A stretch of DNA of 64,000 bases from SZUA-378 sp036652815 (lineage in GTDB: Bacteria; Bacillota; Clostridia; Lachnospirales; Lachnospiraceae), in contig JAVVVE010000008.1 of assembly GCA_036652815.1 (NCBI GenBank), forward strand, positions 19,456 through 83,455, given 5' to 3'. The translations under genes were made by a program, and so were the position numbers. Within the stretch, counting starts at the first letter, position 1, and every line of letters starts with the position of its first letter. The notes beneath the pieces were generated by a model. The model did not search any database and was not told the origin of the DNA. It saw nothing but the letters and a program-made list of their open reading frames with translations. Below are positions 53,843-63,239 of the stretch, in pieces.

Positions 53843-54616
53843 TTACAATCCCCTATTATTATCCCGATCCAAGTAGATATTATATCCATCCACATTGGTC
53901 ACTAATCTAAATCCCTGCTCTTCCGGGTTCCCGTCCATCGCTCTGGATTCCTCCAGCACAATATAATGACATCCATACTCTCTTGCCTGCTCGGTCAACA
54001 GTTTGACATCGATCACGGCTGCTTCCATCGTATCATACATCGGATGAGGCAGATTCCATCGCTTAATTAGAACAGCCCGCCCATAAGGCATATGAATCTG
54101 TGTTGTGTACTGTCTGACATAAGACAATAACTCCTGTGGCATCGCTGCACAGACCCATTCTTCCCCCTCCTGTGGCATAATAGCATCACAGATATCGACC
54201 ACAGTCTGTGGCAGATGGTACAGATTCTCAGTCGGTTCAAAGGTTGGATTATCATACGTATAATCGCCACCCATGCATAATACCAGACAAACCATCAGAC
54301 TCAGTACCACCTTACGCAGCATCTGTGTCTGCCTGCTAATGACCCTGACTGCCGCATATGCTACCACGATACTCATGGGCAAGAACCATAAGATGCGATA
54401 ATATACCTCTCCATCTAATATAAAGTGTATCATAAAATAGGAAAAAAGAGGAAAGAAAAATAAAAATAAAATAGTTGCTGACACATAAATCAACACAACT
54501 CTCAGACTCTTGTCCTGTTCTGTCAGCCATAAGTATAGCAAACCACAGCAAAATAATGTCATATACAGACTACTACCATGATATAATCGGAATATCTCTA
54601 TTACCTGTGTCATCAT
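53843..54616 (-). CDS. Membrane protein with C-terminal extracytoplasmic domain, unknown
   Basis: 257 residues: four to five hydrophobic helices in the first 140 residues, then a soluble domain of about 110 residues with YGCHYIVLEES. The segment ILDGEVYYRILWFLPMSIVVAYA resembles parts of bacterial GT-C-like proteins. GGAGG precedes the start and the gap to the upstream gene is only 4 bases, so it may form one functional unit with that protein. Confidence 0.65.
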   Translation of the reverse strand: MMTQVIEIFRLYHGSSLYMTLFCCGLLYLWLTEQDKSLRVVLIYVSATILFLFFFPLFSYFMIHFILDGEVYYRILWFLPMSIVVAYAAVRVISRQTQMLRKVVLSLMVCLVLCMGGDYTYDNPTFEPTENLYHLPQTVVDICDAIMPQEGEEWVCAAMPQELLSYVRQYTTQIHMPYGRAVLIKRWNLPHPMYDTMEAAVIDVKLLTEQAREYGCHYIVLEESRAMDGNPEEQGFRLVTNVDGYNIYLDRDNNRGL

Positions 54617-54620
54617 CCCT

Positions 54621-55742
54621 TCATCCTCCCAGCAAGACCTTTAAATAGATCAGACCCATACCAAGAATCGGCAGCATCGATAACATAAAAGGCACCAAAA
54701 GAGAGAGCGTTCTCTCGGCAATCATCAAAAACAGCACCCCGATCCCTACTAATAATACCACTAAAAATATGCCCATAATCGAAGTATATCCTGCTGTTAT
54801 CATGGTACAGGCAAGTAATACCCATACCGCCATACCCGACTTTTGAGCTGCCGCTCCCTGTTTTGATGTTGTCCTTTGCGCCTTGCCGATCAGCAATAAA
54901 CAAAGAACCGCTGCGACCGGGATCAAATTAGCCTGAAACGCCTTTCCTTGCGCCGTCCTGGTCAATAGAAATGTCGCATTACTATAGATGGTATTATTAC
55001 CAAATACATTCATGATGTTAATAAAGATCAAGAAAAGCGGTACGTAAGCTCTTTGCTGCTCCAATAAAACATCGGCAGTCAATTTATAAAGCATATATAA
55101 CAAGAGAAGCACCACAATGGGAAATATGGTGTGTGTCACAATCGTAGGGTGTATGTTACAAACTCTCGCTAAAAAAGAGATGAAAATAGGGGCAGAAGAA
55201 AAAGCATGCCTCTTATCCAGTGCCGATGTACCCCCTGTATATGGAAGATGCACATACATACTATGATTGGTATTGGTCATGACTGAGGTCACTGCATAGA
55301 CTGCATCGTCCCCATCATGAAACTGATAAAACAACGCCTGATAGCATTGGAATCCTATTAAAATAAAAACAATGCCCCATAAAACAAAGCTATATAATCT
55401 TCTATGTTTTCTCTGTGGTTCTTTTTTCCATCCAAACCCTGACAGGGGGAAGTATCCACCGCCCCGATGGTGATACCACCGCCAAAGGAATACCCCTGCC
55501 GATACGATTGCATATAGTATCATACACATCCCATAAGTCATGACCAGTGGTTCAAAATGATTATAAAACACCACAAAAACCAGATAAATCACCTGAAAGG
55601 AAGCTAGCATAGTAAAATATCCAGACACCAATATCATGCAAAGATTCTGCTCTGCCCGACGCATTCCTCCTACAAGAGAGAGGCCACAGCAGAATGGTAC
55701 GATGCCCAACCATATGATCAGACTGCATATTTGTAGTGCCAT
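54621..55742 (-). CDS. Multi-pass membrane protein (DUF6077-like), unknown
   Basis: 373 residues with about ten helices. The extracytoplasmic loop after helix 4 contains FHDGDDAVYAV and TALDKRHAFSSAPIF, acidic and His residues where GT-C enzymes carry their active site. I take it as a candidate glycosyltransferase or flippase helper of the locus. The end runs directly into the next membrane protein, which may carry the missing C-terminal part. Confidence 0.62.
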   Translation of the reverse strand: MALQICSLIIWLGIVPFCCGLSLVGGMRRAEQNLCMILVSGYFTMLASFQVIYLVFVVFYNHFEPLVMTYGMCMILYAIVSAGVFLWRWYHHRGGGYFPLSGFGWKKEPQRKHRRLYSFVLWGIVFILIGFQCYQALFYQFHDGDDAVYAVTSVMTNTNHSMYVHLPYTGGTSALDKRHAFSSAPIFISFLARVCNIHPTIVTHTIFPIVVLLLLYMLYKLTADVLLEQQRAYVPLFLIFINIMNVFGNNTIYSNATFLLTRTAQGKAFQANLIPVAAVLCLLLIGKAQRTTSKQGAAAQKSGMAVWVLLACTMITAGYTSIMGIFLVVLLVGIGVLFLMIAERTLSLLVPFMLSMLPILGMGLIYLKVLLGG

Positions 55743-55759
55743 CTATCGTATTCTCCCTT

Positions 55760-56827
55760 CTAATCCCTAAAAATAGACTCATAGTCATATGTGGATGTCA
55801 GTTCACGCAGTGCATCCATGCGGGCTGCCAATTGTTTTTTATCTCTTATCTCGCAGTCACCGTTCTTAAAACACTCTGCCATATAGCGGTTAATATCCTT
55901 ATGGTAATGATCATAATCTGCGTAATGATCCAGATCTTCTATAATCCACTCTACATCCGAGAATAAAAACACTCTAACATTGGGATAAGTCAGCAAACGC
56001 TCTGTCATCGCCCGATATTCGGCAAGTGTTGCATCTAACTTATTTTCCCGATTCACACCATACCAATACAGTATACTATATGGTGGATAAAATACAACAA
56101 ATTCCGTTTCCGGATGCGCTTCCAGATAGGGACAGATGTTTTCATCCAGATTTGCTTGCAAATATGGCAGAAAAGTATCTTCCTTCACTTCTTGTGCAAC
56201 GATATCAGGTGCTTTATAATCTCGCAGCACATACTCTTTATTAAAATACTCATCTGTCCACCACAAGGAATACATCGTCGGAATCTTCGTTTGATCCTTT
56301 GGATCTGCAAGTGGACGCAAAATATAATTCAATATCACATCCTTATTCAGCACGTAAGAAATATCATTGCTATAAGAATCATCATACAAATAAGCAGGAA
56401 TCGGATATTTTGTTTCTTCAATATCCGCGGAATATGCGGGGATATCAACACCCAGAAAAACTTTTTTCACTCCTTTATTATGTGAAAAAATAATATCCAT
56501 AATATTGGCCTGATCCTTGGGATATGCCCCATTATAGCTAAGCTTTGCCGTCTTTAAGTCAAATAATTCACGAAACCAGTCTGTATTAAAATTAACAGTC
56601 ATGGAGGAACCCAATAAGACACTATCATAATCCCAGGTCTTAGCCATGCCCGGATTCTGGCTCAATTGATGGTCTATCAAATAGGGAAACCCATCTAGTG
56701 GCTTATGATATTGAAAGAACGGATCTACATAGATAACCAGTCCTATCATAGCCACCAGTATCATCGCTGCCGTCCCTATCAGAATCGCCAAAAAACGCAT
56801 ATGAATCTTATGATCCTTATCCTGCAT
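55760..56827 (-). CDS. SGNH-like acyltransferase partner of MBOAT (AlgJ/DltD type)
   Basis: 355 residues. One N-terminal membrane helix and an extracellular SGNH-like domain: SVLLGSSMTVNFN carries the putative nucleophile Ser, VFYPPYS the central strand, and YADYDHYHKDINRYM the C-terminal Asp/His. Such proteins work with MBOAT acyltransferases in alginate and wall-polymer O-acetylation. The MBOAT gene is directly upstream (16 bases). AGGAG lies 7 bases before the ATG at 56827. Confidence 0.82.
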   Translation of the reverse strand: MQDKDHKIHMRFLAILIGTAAMILVAMIGLVIYVDPFFQYHKPLDGFPYLIDHQLSQNPGMAKTWDYDSVLLGSSMTVNFNTDWFRELFDLKTAKLSYNGAYPKDQANIMDIIFSHNKGVKKVFLGVDIPAYSADIEETKYPIPAYLYDDSYSNDISYVLNKDVILNYILRPLADPKDQTKIPTMYSLWWTDEYFNKEYVLRDYKAPDIVAQEVKEDTFLPYLQANLDENICPYLEAHPETEFVVFYPPYSILYWYGVNRENKLDATLAEYRAMTERLLTYPNVRVFLFSDVEWIIEDLDHYADYDHYHKDINRYMAECFKNGDCEIRDKKQLAARMDALRELTSTYDYESIFRD

Positions 56828-56843
56828 GCCCTGTCTCCTCACA

Positions 56844-58304
56844 CTAAAAATTAAAATACAAAAATGTACTGACTCCTGAAAAAGATGCTACACACCATGC
56901 CAAAAGGCATGCCAATAAAACAGCATTCCATGCCTTTGGATGAAACCTCTGCGCAATCTCAGATGCATTCTTACAACAGAATACTGTGAAAAGTGCACCT
57001 ATCAAAAATGCAATACACAGATAGACCTGACTATAAGTGCCCGTATCCAGATGCAATATTTTCAAAATATACCAAAACTCATCCAGATTAAAATGCTTTG
57101 CCAGGTCCTTTTGAATCGGTCCAAACTGCCACTTTGTGATATTGCTTATCATCTGATTGGCCTGCCATACCGATTGTGCTCTAAAATAAATAATAGATAT
57201 ATTAAAAAACAAAAACGTAACGGCGCCGGTGATGAGGGTTGGGATCTTATTCAGCCATTTCATAGACATCCTCGTCAGAATATAAGCCACGCCATGCATC
57301 ACTCCCCATATGATATACGTCCATCCCGCTCCGTGCCAGATGCCACTGACTAAGAAAATGGCAAATAGGTTCAGATAAGTCCTAAATACCCCCTTGCGAT
57401 TACCTCCCAGCGGGATATAAACATACTGCGTCATAAAACGATTTAAGGTAATATGCCATCGTTTCCAAAAATCCACGATATTCACTGCCTTATAGGGAGA
57501 GTTGAAGTTAATGGGAATCTCTATCCCAAAGAAATATCCGATTCCTCTTGCCATATCACAATACCCGCTAAAATCAAAGTAAAGCTGCATCGCATAAAAG
57601 AGCATGACCAAAATCGCATTGGTCGAATCCAAGATCGCTATGTTTTCATAGCCCCAGTTAACAGCCTGTCCAAACGTATCTGCTATGATGACTTTCTTAA
57701 AGAGACCTAAGATAAATAATACGGCACCTTTGGAGCAGAGTGCAACATCTAATCTCTTCCTATGTTCCTCTTGAAACTGCGGTATGATTTCTGCATGAGT
57801 CACGATCGGTCCTGCTATCAATTGTGGGAAAAAAGTGACAAAAAGTGCATATTCCACAAAAGAATACTCTCCCACTTCTCCTCGATATACATCCACAATA
57901 AAAGAAATCTGCTGAAAAGTAAAGAAACTAATACCCAGTGGCAATAAAATATGTTTTAAAACCAAATCTGTAGAAAAAACAGCATTTATATTCTCTACGA
58001 AAAAATCATAATACTTAAAATAAAAAATCAAACCAACATTAAATAACAAGCCAACCGCCAAAACAATTTTACGCCATGCTATATCTTGCCTTGTCGCCAT
58101 CATCCGATAGACCAGATAATTAATCACGATACTAGACAGCATAATCGCCAGATAACTCGGATTAAAATAACCATAGAACCACAACGACATCAAGACAAGC
58201 CATATCTGTGCGAGCTTGTATCGATGTAGTCGGTTACAGCTATAATATCCGATTAAGGTAATCGGTAAAAATAAGAAAATAAATATATACGAATTAAATA
58301 ACAT
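56844..58304 (-). CDS. MBOAT-family O-acyltransferase (AlgI-like)
   Basis: 486 residues with 10-12 helices. Family marks are YYSCNRLHRYK, LPLGISFFTFQQISFIVDVYRG, FPQLIAGPI, MQLYFDFSGYCDMARG and the catalytic His in SGIWHGAGWTYIIWG. It moves acyl (probably acetyl) groups across the membrane to the extracellular partner encoded next. Confidence 0.93.
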   Translation of the reverse strand: MLFNSYIFIFLFLPITLIGYYSCNRLHRYKLAQIWLVLMSLWFYGYFNPSYLAIMLSSIVINYLVYRMMATRQDIAWRKIVLAVGLLFNVGLIFYFKYYDFFVENINAVFSTDLVLKHILLPLGISFFTFQQISFIVDVYRGEVGEYSFVEYALFVTFFPQLIAGPIVTHAEIIPQFQEEHRKRLDVALCSKGAVLFILGLFKKVIIADTFGQAVNWGYENIAILDSTNAILVMLFYAMQLYFDFSGYCDMARGIGYFFGIEIPINFNSPYKAVNIVDFWKRWHITLNRFMTQYVYIPLGGNRKGVFRTYLNLFAIFLVSGIWHGAGWTYIIWGVMHGVAYILTRMSMKWLNKIPTLITGAVTFLFFNISIIYFRAQSVWQANQMISNITKWQFGPIQKDLAKHFNLDEFWYILKILHLDTGTYSQVYLCIAFLIGALFTVFCCKNASEIAQRFHPKAWNAVLLACLLAWCVASFSGVSTFLYFNF

Positions 58305-58321
58305 ATCCTGTCCCTATTCAC

Positions 58322-59632
58322 CTATCTGCCGATGCTGTAATATTCGATTCCCTGTGCCTGCATATCCGTAACACTATAGATATTACGTCCATCATATACT
58401 AGCGGAGTCCGCATCTGTGTCTTATAATCATCCGGTGTCAATGCCTTACATGCTGCCCATTCTGTAAATACAAAACAGATATTTGCCCCTTTAATCGCTT
58501 CTAAAGGCGAATCCACATAGGTAATCGTACCTCTTCCATTCTGTCCTTCCGGAAATTTATGTTTAAAATTCTCTATGGCAACCGGATCATACGCGACGAT
58601 ATTGGCTCCCTGCTCCAGCAATAGTGCTACATTATCAATCGAAGGTGCTTCCCTTAAATCATCTGTACCGGGTTTAAAAGCCAGTCCCAGGACTGCTACT
58701 TTCAGTCCCTTAAAGGTAATCATCCTATCATTCGCCTTCTTATATAGCTTAGTCTTCTGTGCTGTATTTACCTCTACTGCTGCCTCTACCGTCTTGAGCT
58801 GATAGCCATATCCTTTCGCTAAGAACTGTAATGCCTTGGTGTCTTTTGGAAAGCAGCTTCCACCATAGCCGATTCCTGCTTGCAAAAAATTAGCTCCGAT
58901 ACGGGCATCATAGCTCATCCCTTTGGCAACATCCTCAATATTAGCTCCTACCAGCTCACATAGATTCGCTATATCATTCATATAAGATATCTTTAATGCC
59001 AGGAAATCATTGCACGCATACTTAATCATCTCAGCAGAACGTCTCTTCACAGATACAATCGGCAGATGAAACGGTGCATAGACTGCCCTCAGTTGCTGCT
59101 CTGCCTCCGGGCTTTCCGTGCCTATGATGAATCTCGCTGCATGCAAGGTGTCATGTACCGCCGTTCCCTGTGCGAGGAACTCCGGATTAGAAGCCACCTC
59201 TATCTTAACCGGATGTACCAGAAAATCTTGAATGAATTGTTCCACCTTATCATTGGTACCGATAGGCACTGTAGATTTTACCACTACCAAACAATCTCTT
59301 TCCACGGATTCCGCTATCTGTCTGGAAACTGCAGCGATAAATTCAAGATTGGCACTGCCATCCGGTCTCTCAGGAGTACCTACTCCTATGAATATTATCT
59401 CCGCATCACGATAAGCATTGACATAATCTGTCGTATAATACAGACGCTTAGCAGCATAATTCTTCTGCATCAGCTCTTCCAAACCATCCTCATAAATCGG
59501 TGAAGTCCCACCTTCCATCAGTTTGATCTTAGACTCATCGATATCTACACAAGTCACCGTATGTCCTACTTCTGCCAGACAAACGCCTGTGACCAAACCT
59601 ACATATCCTGTTCCTGCTACCGCAATCTTCAT
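58322..59632 (-). CDS. ugd: UDP-glucose 6-dehydrogenase
   Basis: 436 residues. The NAD loop is GTGYVGLVTG, followed by STVPIGT, NPEFLAQG and the catalytic Cys in GYGGSCFPKDTKAL; the C-terminal domain has GLAFKPGTDDLREAPS. It makes UDP-glucuronate, the substrate of the epimerase encoded next. GAGGAG lies upstream of the ATG. Confidence 0.96.
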   Translation of the reverse strand: MKIAVAGTGYVGLVTGVCLAEVGHTVTCVDIDESKIKLMEGGTSPIYEDGLEELMQKNYAAKRLYYTTDYVNAYRDAEIIFIGVGTPERPDGSANLEFIAAVSRQIAESVERDCLVVVKSTVPIGTNDKVEQFIQDFLVHPVKIEVASNPEFLAQGTAVHDTLHAARFIIGTESPEAEQQLRAVYAPFHLPIVSVKRRSAEMIKYACNDFLALKISYMNDIANLCELVGANIEDVAKGMSYDARIGANFLQAGIGYGGSCFPKDTKALQFLAKGYGYQLKTVEAAVEVNTAQKTKLYKKANDRMITFKGLKVAVLGLAFKPGTDDLREAPSIDNVALLLEQGANIVAYDPVAIENFKHKFPEGQNGRGTITYVDSPLEAIKGANICFVFTEWAACKALTPDDYKTQMRTPLVYDGRNIYSVTDMQAQGIEYYSIGR

Positions 59633-59649
59633 CTCTCGTCTCCTCTACC

Positions 59650-60645
59650 TTATATCCTATAATATGCTTTATACCATTCTGCGAACTTTGTCAAGCCCTC
59701 CCGAATCGTCGTACTCGGTTTAAAATCATAATCTGCCATGAGTTCCGTCACATCTGCATAAGTGCGATATACATCGCCGGGCTGCATCGGATAATATTCC
59801 TTTTTGGCTTCGATTCCCATACATTGTTCTAATGTCGTGATAAAATCCATCAGTTTTTCAGGCTTATTATTGCCGATATTATATACCTTATAGCGTGCTC
59901 CCTTGTCGTCTTCTACCGGTGGATTACACAAGATATTCTCAATCCCTGTTACGATATCATCCACATACGTAAAATCCCGATACATATCTCCATTATTATA
60001 GATCTGAATCGGCTCACCCTTGACCATCTTATCCGTAAACTTAAAACACGCCATATCCGGACGTCCAAATGGCCCATACACCGTAAAAAACCGAAGTCCG
60101 GTAGATGGGATCTTATATAACGTACTGTAAGCATATGCCATCAGTTCATTTGATTTCTTAGTAGCAGCATACAGGCTAATCGGCGTATCCACTTTATCTT
60201 CTGTAGAAAAAGGCACTTTTTCATTTGCTCCATAAACAGAACTGGAAGAAGCATACACCAGATGTTCTATCCCATAATGACGGCATCCCTCCAGGATATG
60301 AAAAAATCCCATCATATTAGACTGCATATACGCTTCCGGATTATCGATGCTATAGCGAACTCCCGCTTGTGCCCCCAGATTGACCACGACCTGTGGTGCG
60401 TAGCTTTCAAATAAATGATTGACCTCTTCTGCAGAAGCTAAGTCCCCTTTTACAAAAGTATACTTCTCAAACGGTTCTAATAGCTTTAGCCTATTTTCTT
60501 TCAATGTCACATCATAATAGTCATTCATGTTATCAAATCCGATGACTGTTGCCCCTTTCTCCAAGAGACGTTTTGAGAGATGGAATCCGATGAATCCGGC
60601 TCCACCTGTAATCACATAAGTCTTTGTCACATCCAATTGCTTCAT
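59650..60645 (-). CDS. UDP-glucuronate 4-epimerase
   Basis: Extended SDR epimerase of 331 residues. Marks are GGAGFIGFHL, DNMNDYYDVTLK and AQAGVRYS, typical of UDP-glucuronate rather than UDP-glucose epimerases; SSSSVYG and YAATKKSNE are the catalytic Ser and YxxxK. It makes UDP-galacturonate. It follows ugd's operon neighbour order and is 17 bases from ugd. Confidence 0.92.
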   Translation of the reverse strand: MKQLDVTKTYVITGGAGFIGFHLSKRLLEKGATVIGFDNMNDYYDVTLKENRLKLLEPFEKYTFVKGDLASAEEVNHLFESYAPQVVVNLGAQAGVRYSIDNPEAYMQSNMMGFFHILEGCRHYGIEHLVYASSSSVYGANEKVPFSTEDKVDTPISLYAATKKSNELMAYAYSTLYKIPSTGLRFFTVYGPFGRPDMACFKFTDKMVKGEPIQIYNNGDMYRDFTYVDDIVTGIENILCNPPVEDDKGARYKVYNIGNNKPEKLMDFITTLEQCMGIEAKKEYYPMQPGDVYRTYADVTELMADYDFKPSTTIREGLTKFAEWYKAYYRI

Positions 60646-60687
60646 CCTGTATTTCCTTCCTTATTAGTTTCTTATTAGTTCTTTATG

Positions 60688-61755
60688 CTATGATAAGAAC
60701 TCTTTGATCTGCTTCTCCATACAAGCCGTTACATCTTGTCCACTTAGATAAACGAGCGTCCATTCCACGATCTTTTTCATCGACATCTCGACATGCCATC
60801 GTGGCTGCCAGTGCAATGCAGCTCTTACCTTGGAACAGTCTAATCTTAAGAAGTTCGCCTCATGCGGTCCTCCATCATATTGATCAATCCAACTCGCTTC
60901 CTCTCCTGTCGCTTCGCTCCATTCTTTACAAAATAGAGTGACCAATTCTCCTGTCGTATAACAATCCGTATCATCCGGTCCTACATTATAATTACCTGCA
61001 ATCGTTATCTCCTTATATTGTGCCTCTGCAAGCATCAGATATACCATAACCGGCTCCAGCACATGTTGATATGGTCTGGTGGAATAGGGATTGCGCACGA
61101 TGATATCCTCTTTTCGCTGCATTGCACGGATACAATCGGGGATAATACGATCTGCTGCAAAATCTCCGCCACCGATAACATTACCTGCTCTCGCTGTAGA
61201 GATCGCGACTTGACGATCTGTGGTGGTAAAAAAAGAATTGTTATAGCTACTCGTTACCAATTCGGAGCAAGACTTACTGTTGGAATAAGGATCATATCCG
61301 TTTAATTCTTCATTCTCACGGTATCCCCAGTTCCACTCTCTATTTAAGTATACTTTATCTGTTGTTACATTGAGGAATGAGCGAACACTCGTCGTTCTCC
61401 GTACACACTCCAGGACATTCACCGTGCCCATCACATTAGTCTCATAGGTATAGACCGGCCGCTGATAGGACTCTCTGACCAAAGGCTGTGCCGCCATGTG
61501 AATGACGATCTCCGGTTCGGCTGCATCAAAAACAGACTGTAGATGATCCAAATCTCTAATATCCCCAATCACAGAATGCATGGCATCTGCAAAATGACCT
61601 AAAGAAAACAAATTAGGTTCTGTCGGTGGTTCTAACGCATACCCCGTTACGATAGCCCCCGCATCCAGTAGCACTTTACACATCCAACTGCCTTTAAATC
61701 CTGTATGACCAGTAATGAGAACCTTTTTATTTTGATAAAACGATAAGTCTATCAT
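60688..61755 (-). CDS. rfbG: CDP-glucose 4,6-dehydratase
   Basis: Extended SDR of 355 residues. GHTGFKGSW is the NAD loop distinctive of RfbG, followed by MAAQPLVRESY, VTTDKVY and YSNSKSCSE (YxxxK). It makes CDP-4-keto-6-deoxyglucose, precursor of 3,6-dideoxy or other CDP-deoxy sugars. The cytidylyltransferase RfbF is not in the window. I chose the ATG at 61755, with AAGGTGGAG upstream. It is the first gene of an 11-gene minus-strand run to 48.85 kb. Confidence 0.93.
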   Translation of the reverse strand: MIDLSFYQNKKVLITGHTGFKGSWMCKVLLDAGAIVTGYALEPPTEPNLFSLGHFADAMHSVIGDIRDLDHLQSVFDAAEPEIVIHMAAQPLVRESYQRPVYTYETNVMGTVNVLECVRRTTSVRSFLNVTTDKVYLNREWNWGYRENEELNGYDPYSNSKSCSELVTSSYNNSFFTTTDRQVAISTARAGNVIGGGDFAADRIIPDCIRAMQRKEDIIVRNPYSTRPYQHVLEPVMVYLMLAEAQYKEITIAGNYNVGPDDTDCYTTGELVTLFCKEWSEATGEEASWIDQYDGGPHEANFLRLDCSKVRAALHWQPRWHVEMSMKKIVEWTLVYLSGQDVTACMEKQIKEFLS

Positions 61756-61866
61756 GATGCTCCACCTTTTCATAAAATAATATTAGTTTTCTTGATAATC
61801 TCGCTTTCAATGACTCTCTCTGTTTATCATGCGGTATTTTATCCATTTCCATTCTAAACATATTCC

Positions 61867-61894
61867 ATAGTATTGTATCAAATCGCTGGCGCAA
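61867..61894 (-). promoter_or_regulatory. Candidate promoter for the rfbG-ugd-MBOAT operon
   Basis: TTGCGC (61894-61889), 16 bases, TACTAT (61872-61867) on the minus strand; a TACAAT lies 5 bases upstream of the -10. Confidence 0.35.
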
Positions 61895-61958
61895 CGGCTA
61901 GCCCCAATTACCATGTTTCACCACTTTTATAAAATAATATCTTTTACAATTTTAAATA

Positions 61959-62020
61959 TTTATTCCCATTTCGGAATATTTATTGAATTTATGTATATAA
62001 TATGCCATTATGGGAATAAA
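61959..62020. repeat. 11-base perfect inverted repeat around a TATAAT
   Basis: TTTATTCCCAT (61959-61969) and ATGGGAATAAA (62010-62020), 40 bases apart, enclose TATAAT (61996-62001). The layout fits a repressed promoter just before the gene remnant. Confidence 0.5.
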
Positions 62021-62034
62021 TGAGGTGACTTTAT

Positions 62035-62151
62035 ATGAAGTATGGTGGGCTTCCTTATCTTGCAACAATGAAGCAAACGGAAGAAAAAGCCTCTCATCAA
62101 TGTACTAGATTGGTTAGTATCTCTGTAAATCCGGTGATGGTGAACGATTGA
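62035..62151 (+). pseudogene. Remnant of an AAA_14/DUF4143-type ATPase
   Basis: 38 residues starting MKYGGLPYLATMKQTEEKAS, after a GAGGTG site. YGGLPYL is common in the C-terminal part of AAA_14 (DUF4143) ATPases, so this looks like an internal piece left by deletion, followed by unrelated residues and a stop. It is too short to be the whole protein. Confidence 0.45.
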
Positions 62152-62234
62152 TGCTACATAATCGTATCTCTTTTAAACCATTTTTCCAACCATAAAGCCA
62201 CCAAAAAAATTTGGAATAACTTGTACATCCTGTG

Positions 62235-63236
62235 CTATGATAGTTGATTTATTTCAGACTCTAGTTCTGATAGGTACAACATCAATTCATCAAATGAAGG
62301 ATACTCTCCAAATATCATTTCACTCATATTTTCATAATCTTTTTTAATCGCATCCAATCGATAATCTGGTGGAACTAATTTCATTGTTCCCGGAACCGCC
62401 TTCTCATACTGTGCCCATTTTCTTGGATAGAATTTCATCTTGAATTCAACCACTCTTCTTAATAGATCTATGTCCTCAAAGGCCGGCTTCTTATTTTCTG
62501 AATGAGCTATACAATACAAATCATAATAATGTCTAGAATAACGTTCTGGCATCAAAAGATTTTCAGGACGATTTGCCTCGTGATGTAATATTGTGACTTT
62601 TTCCCAAAAAGTTCTTGCCGCAGCTGCGGTCAATACGATTGTTTCTTTTTGCTCAAATACTCTTGGATAACACGCTGCTGCATATGATTCAATAGAGACT
62701 TCTTTTGCTGGTGTCCAGGCTGCTAATGCTCCGATCTCCAGCCGAATCACTTGTAAGATTGATTCTGTTTGGAATATATGGGGATAACTAAAGCATATCG
62801 TCTGTGGATCAACTTCATCAATATAGAGCAGTGCTTCTTCTCCCATTATATCCGAAAGATCTTTTTTCAATATAGGAAGTAATTTATCTCGCAGGAAATC
62901 CTCTGCTCTACAATTTTCTTCTTTATTAAATGCCTCCTGCTTTGTATTCGATCGTTCTTCCCAAGGTTCATTTACCTTATATCCTAAAGTTCTCCAATCT
63001 AAGATCAGATCTATGTCTTCTGAAAATCTATGAATTAAGCCATAACATTTAGACAAACTCGTTCCACCTTTAAATGTAAATACTTTGCTGTATTCGCATT
63101 TGTGAAAAAGATAATCTAATGTTAAACATACCCAAAAGTCTTTTTCTATAATTGCTTCATGGATATTCATCTTTTGCGATGTATTACGAAAAAGAATTCG
63201 TCGTTCATCTTCACTGTATTTTACTATACGATACAT
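62235..63236 (-). CDS. AbiEii/AbiGii-family nucleotidyltransferase toxin
   Basis: 333 residues. EKDFWVCLTLDYLF and the nucleotidyltransferase signature FKGGTSLSKCYGLIHRFSEDIDL (GGTS-x-S and DxD) identify the DUF1814 toxin family. A later block HHEANRPENLLMPERYSRHYYDL is also typical. Its start is 3 bases after the antitoxin stop, with GAGGAG as ribosome site. AbiE systems act as type IV toxin-antitoxin pairs and phage abortive infection. Confidence 0.93.
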   Translation of the reverse strand: MYRIVKYSEDERRILFRNTSQKMNIHEAIIEKDFWVCLTLDYLFHKCEYSKVFTFKGGTSLSKCYGLIHRFSEDIDLILDWRTLGYKVNEPWEERSNTKQEAFNKEENCRAEDFLRDKLLPILKKDLSDIMGEEALLYIDEVDPQTICFSYPHIFQTESILQVIRLEIGALAAWTPAKEVSIESYAAACYPRVFEQKETIVLTAAAARTFWEKVTILHHEANRPENLLMPERYSRHYYDLYCIAHSENKKPAFEDIDLLRRVVEFKMKFYPRKWAQYEKAVPGTMKLVPPDYRLDAIKKDYENMSEMIFGEYPSFDELMLYLSELESEINQLS

Positions 63237-63239
63237 TCT

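Larger units (their letters stand above)
61756..62234. other. Intergenic region with promoter, inverted repeat and gene remnant
   Basis: 479 bases without an intact gene. It holds a candidate promoter for the minus-strand operon, an 11-base inverted repeat spanning an AT-rich segment, and a short open frame that looks like part of an AAA_14/DUF4143 ATPase. The remainder is AT-rich and shows nothing else. Confidence 0.6.

Noticed and set aside
61896..61903. GGCTAGCC palindrome as a JUMPstart-like element
   Set aside because: Eight bases, no match to the ops core, and such elements belong to Gram-negative RfaH systems.
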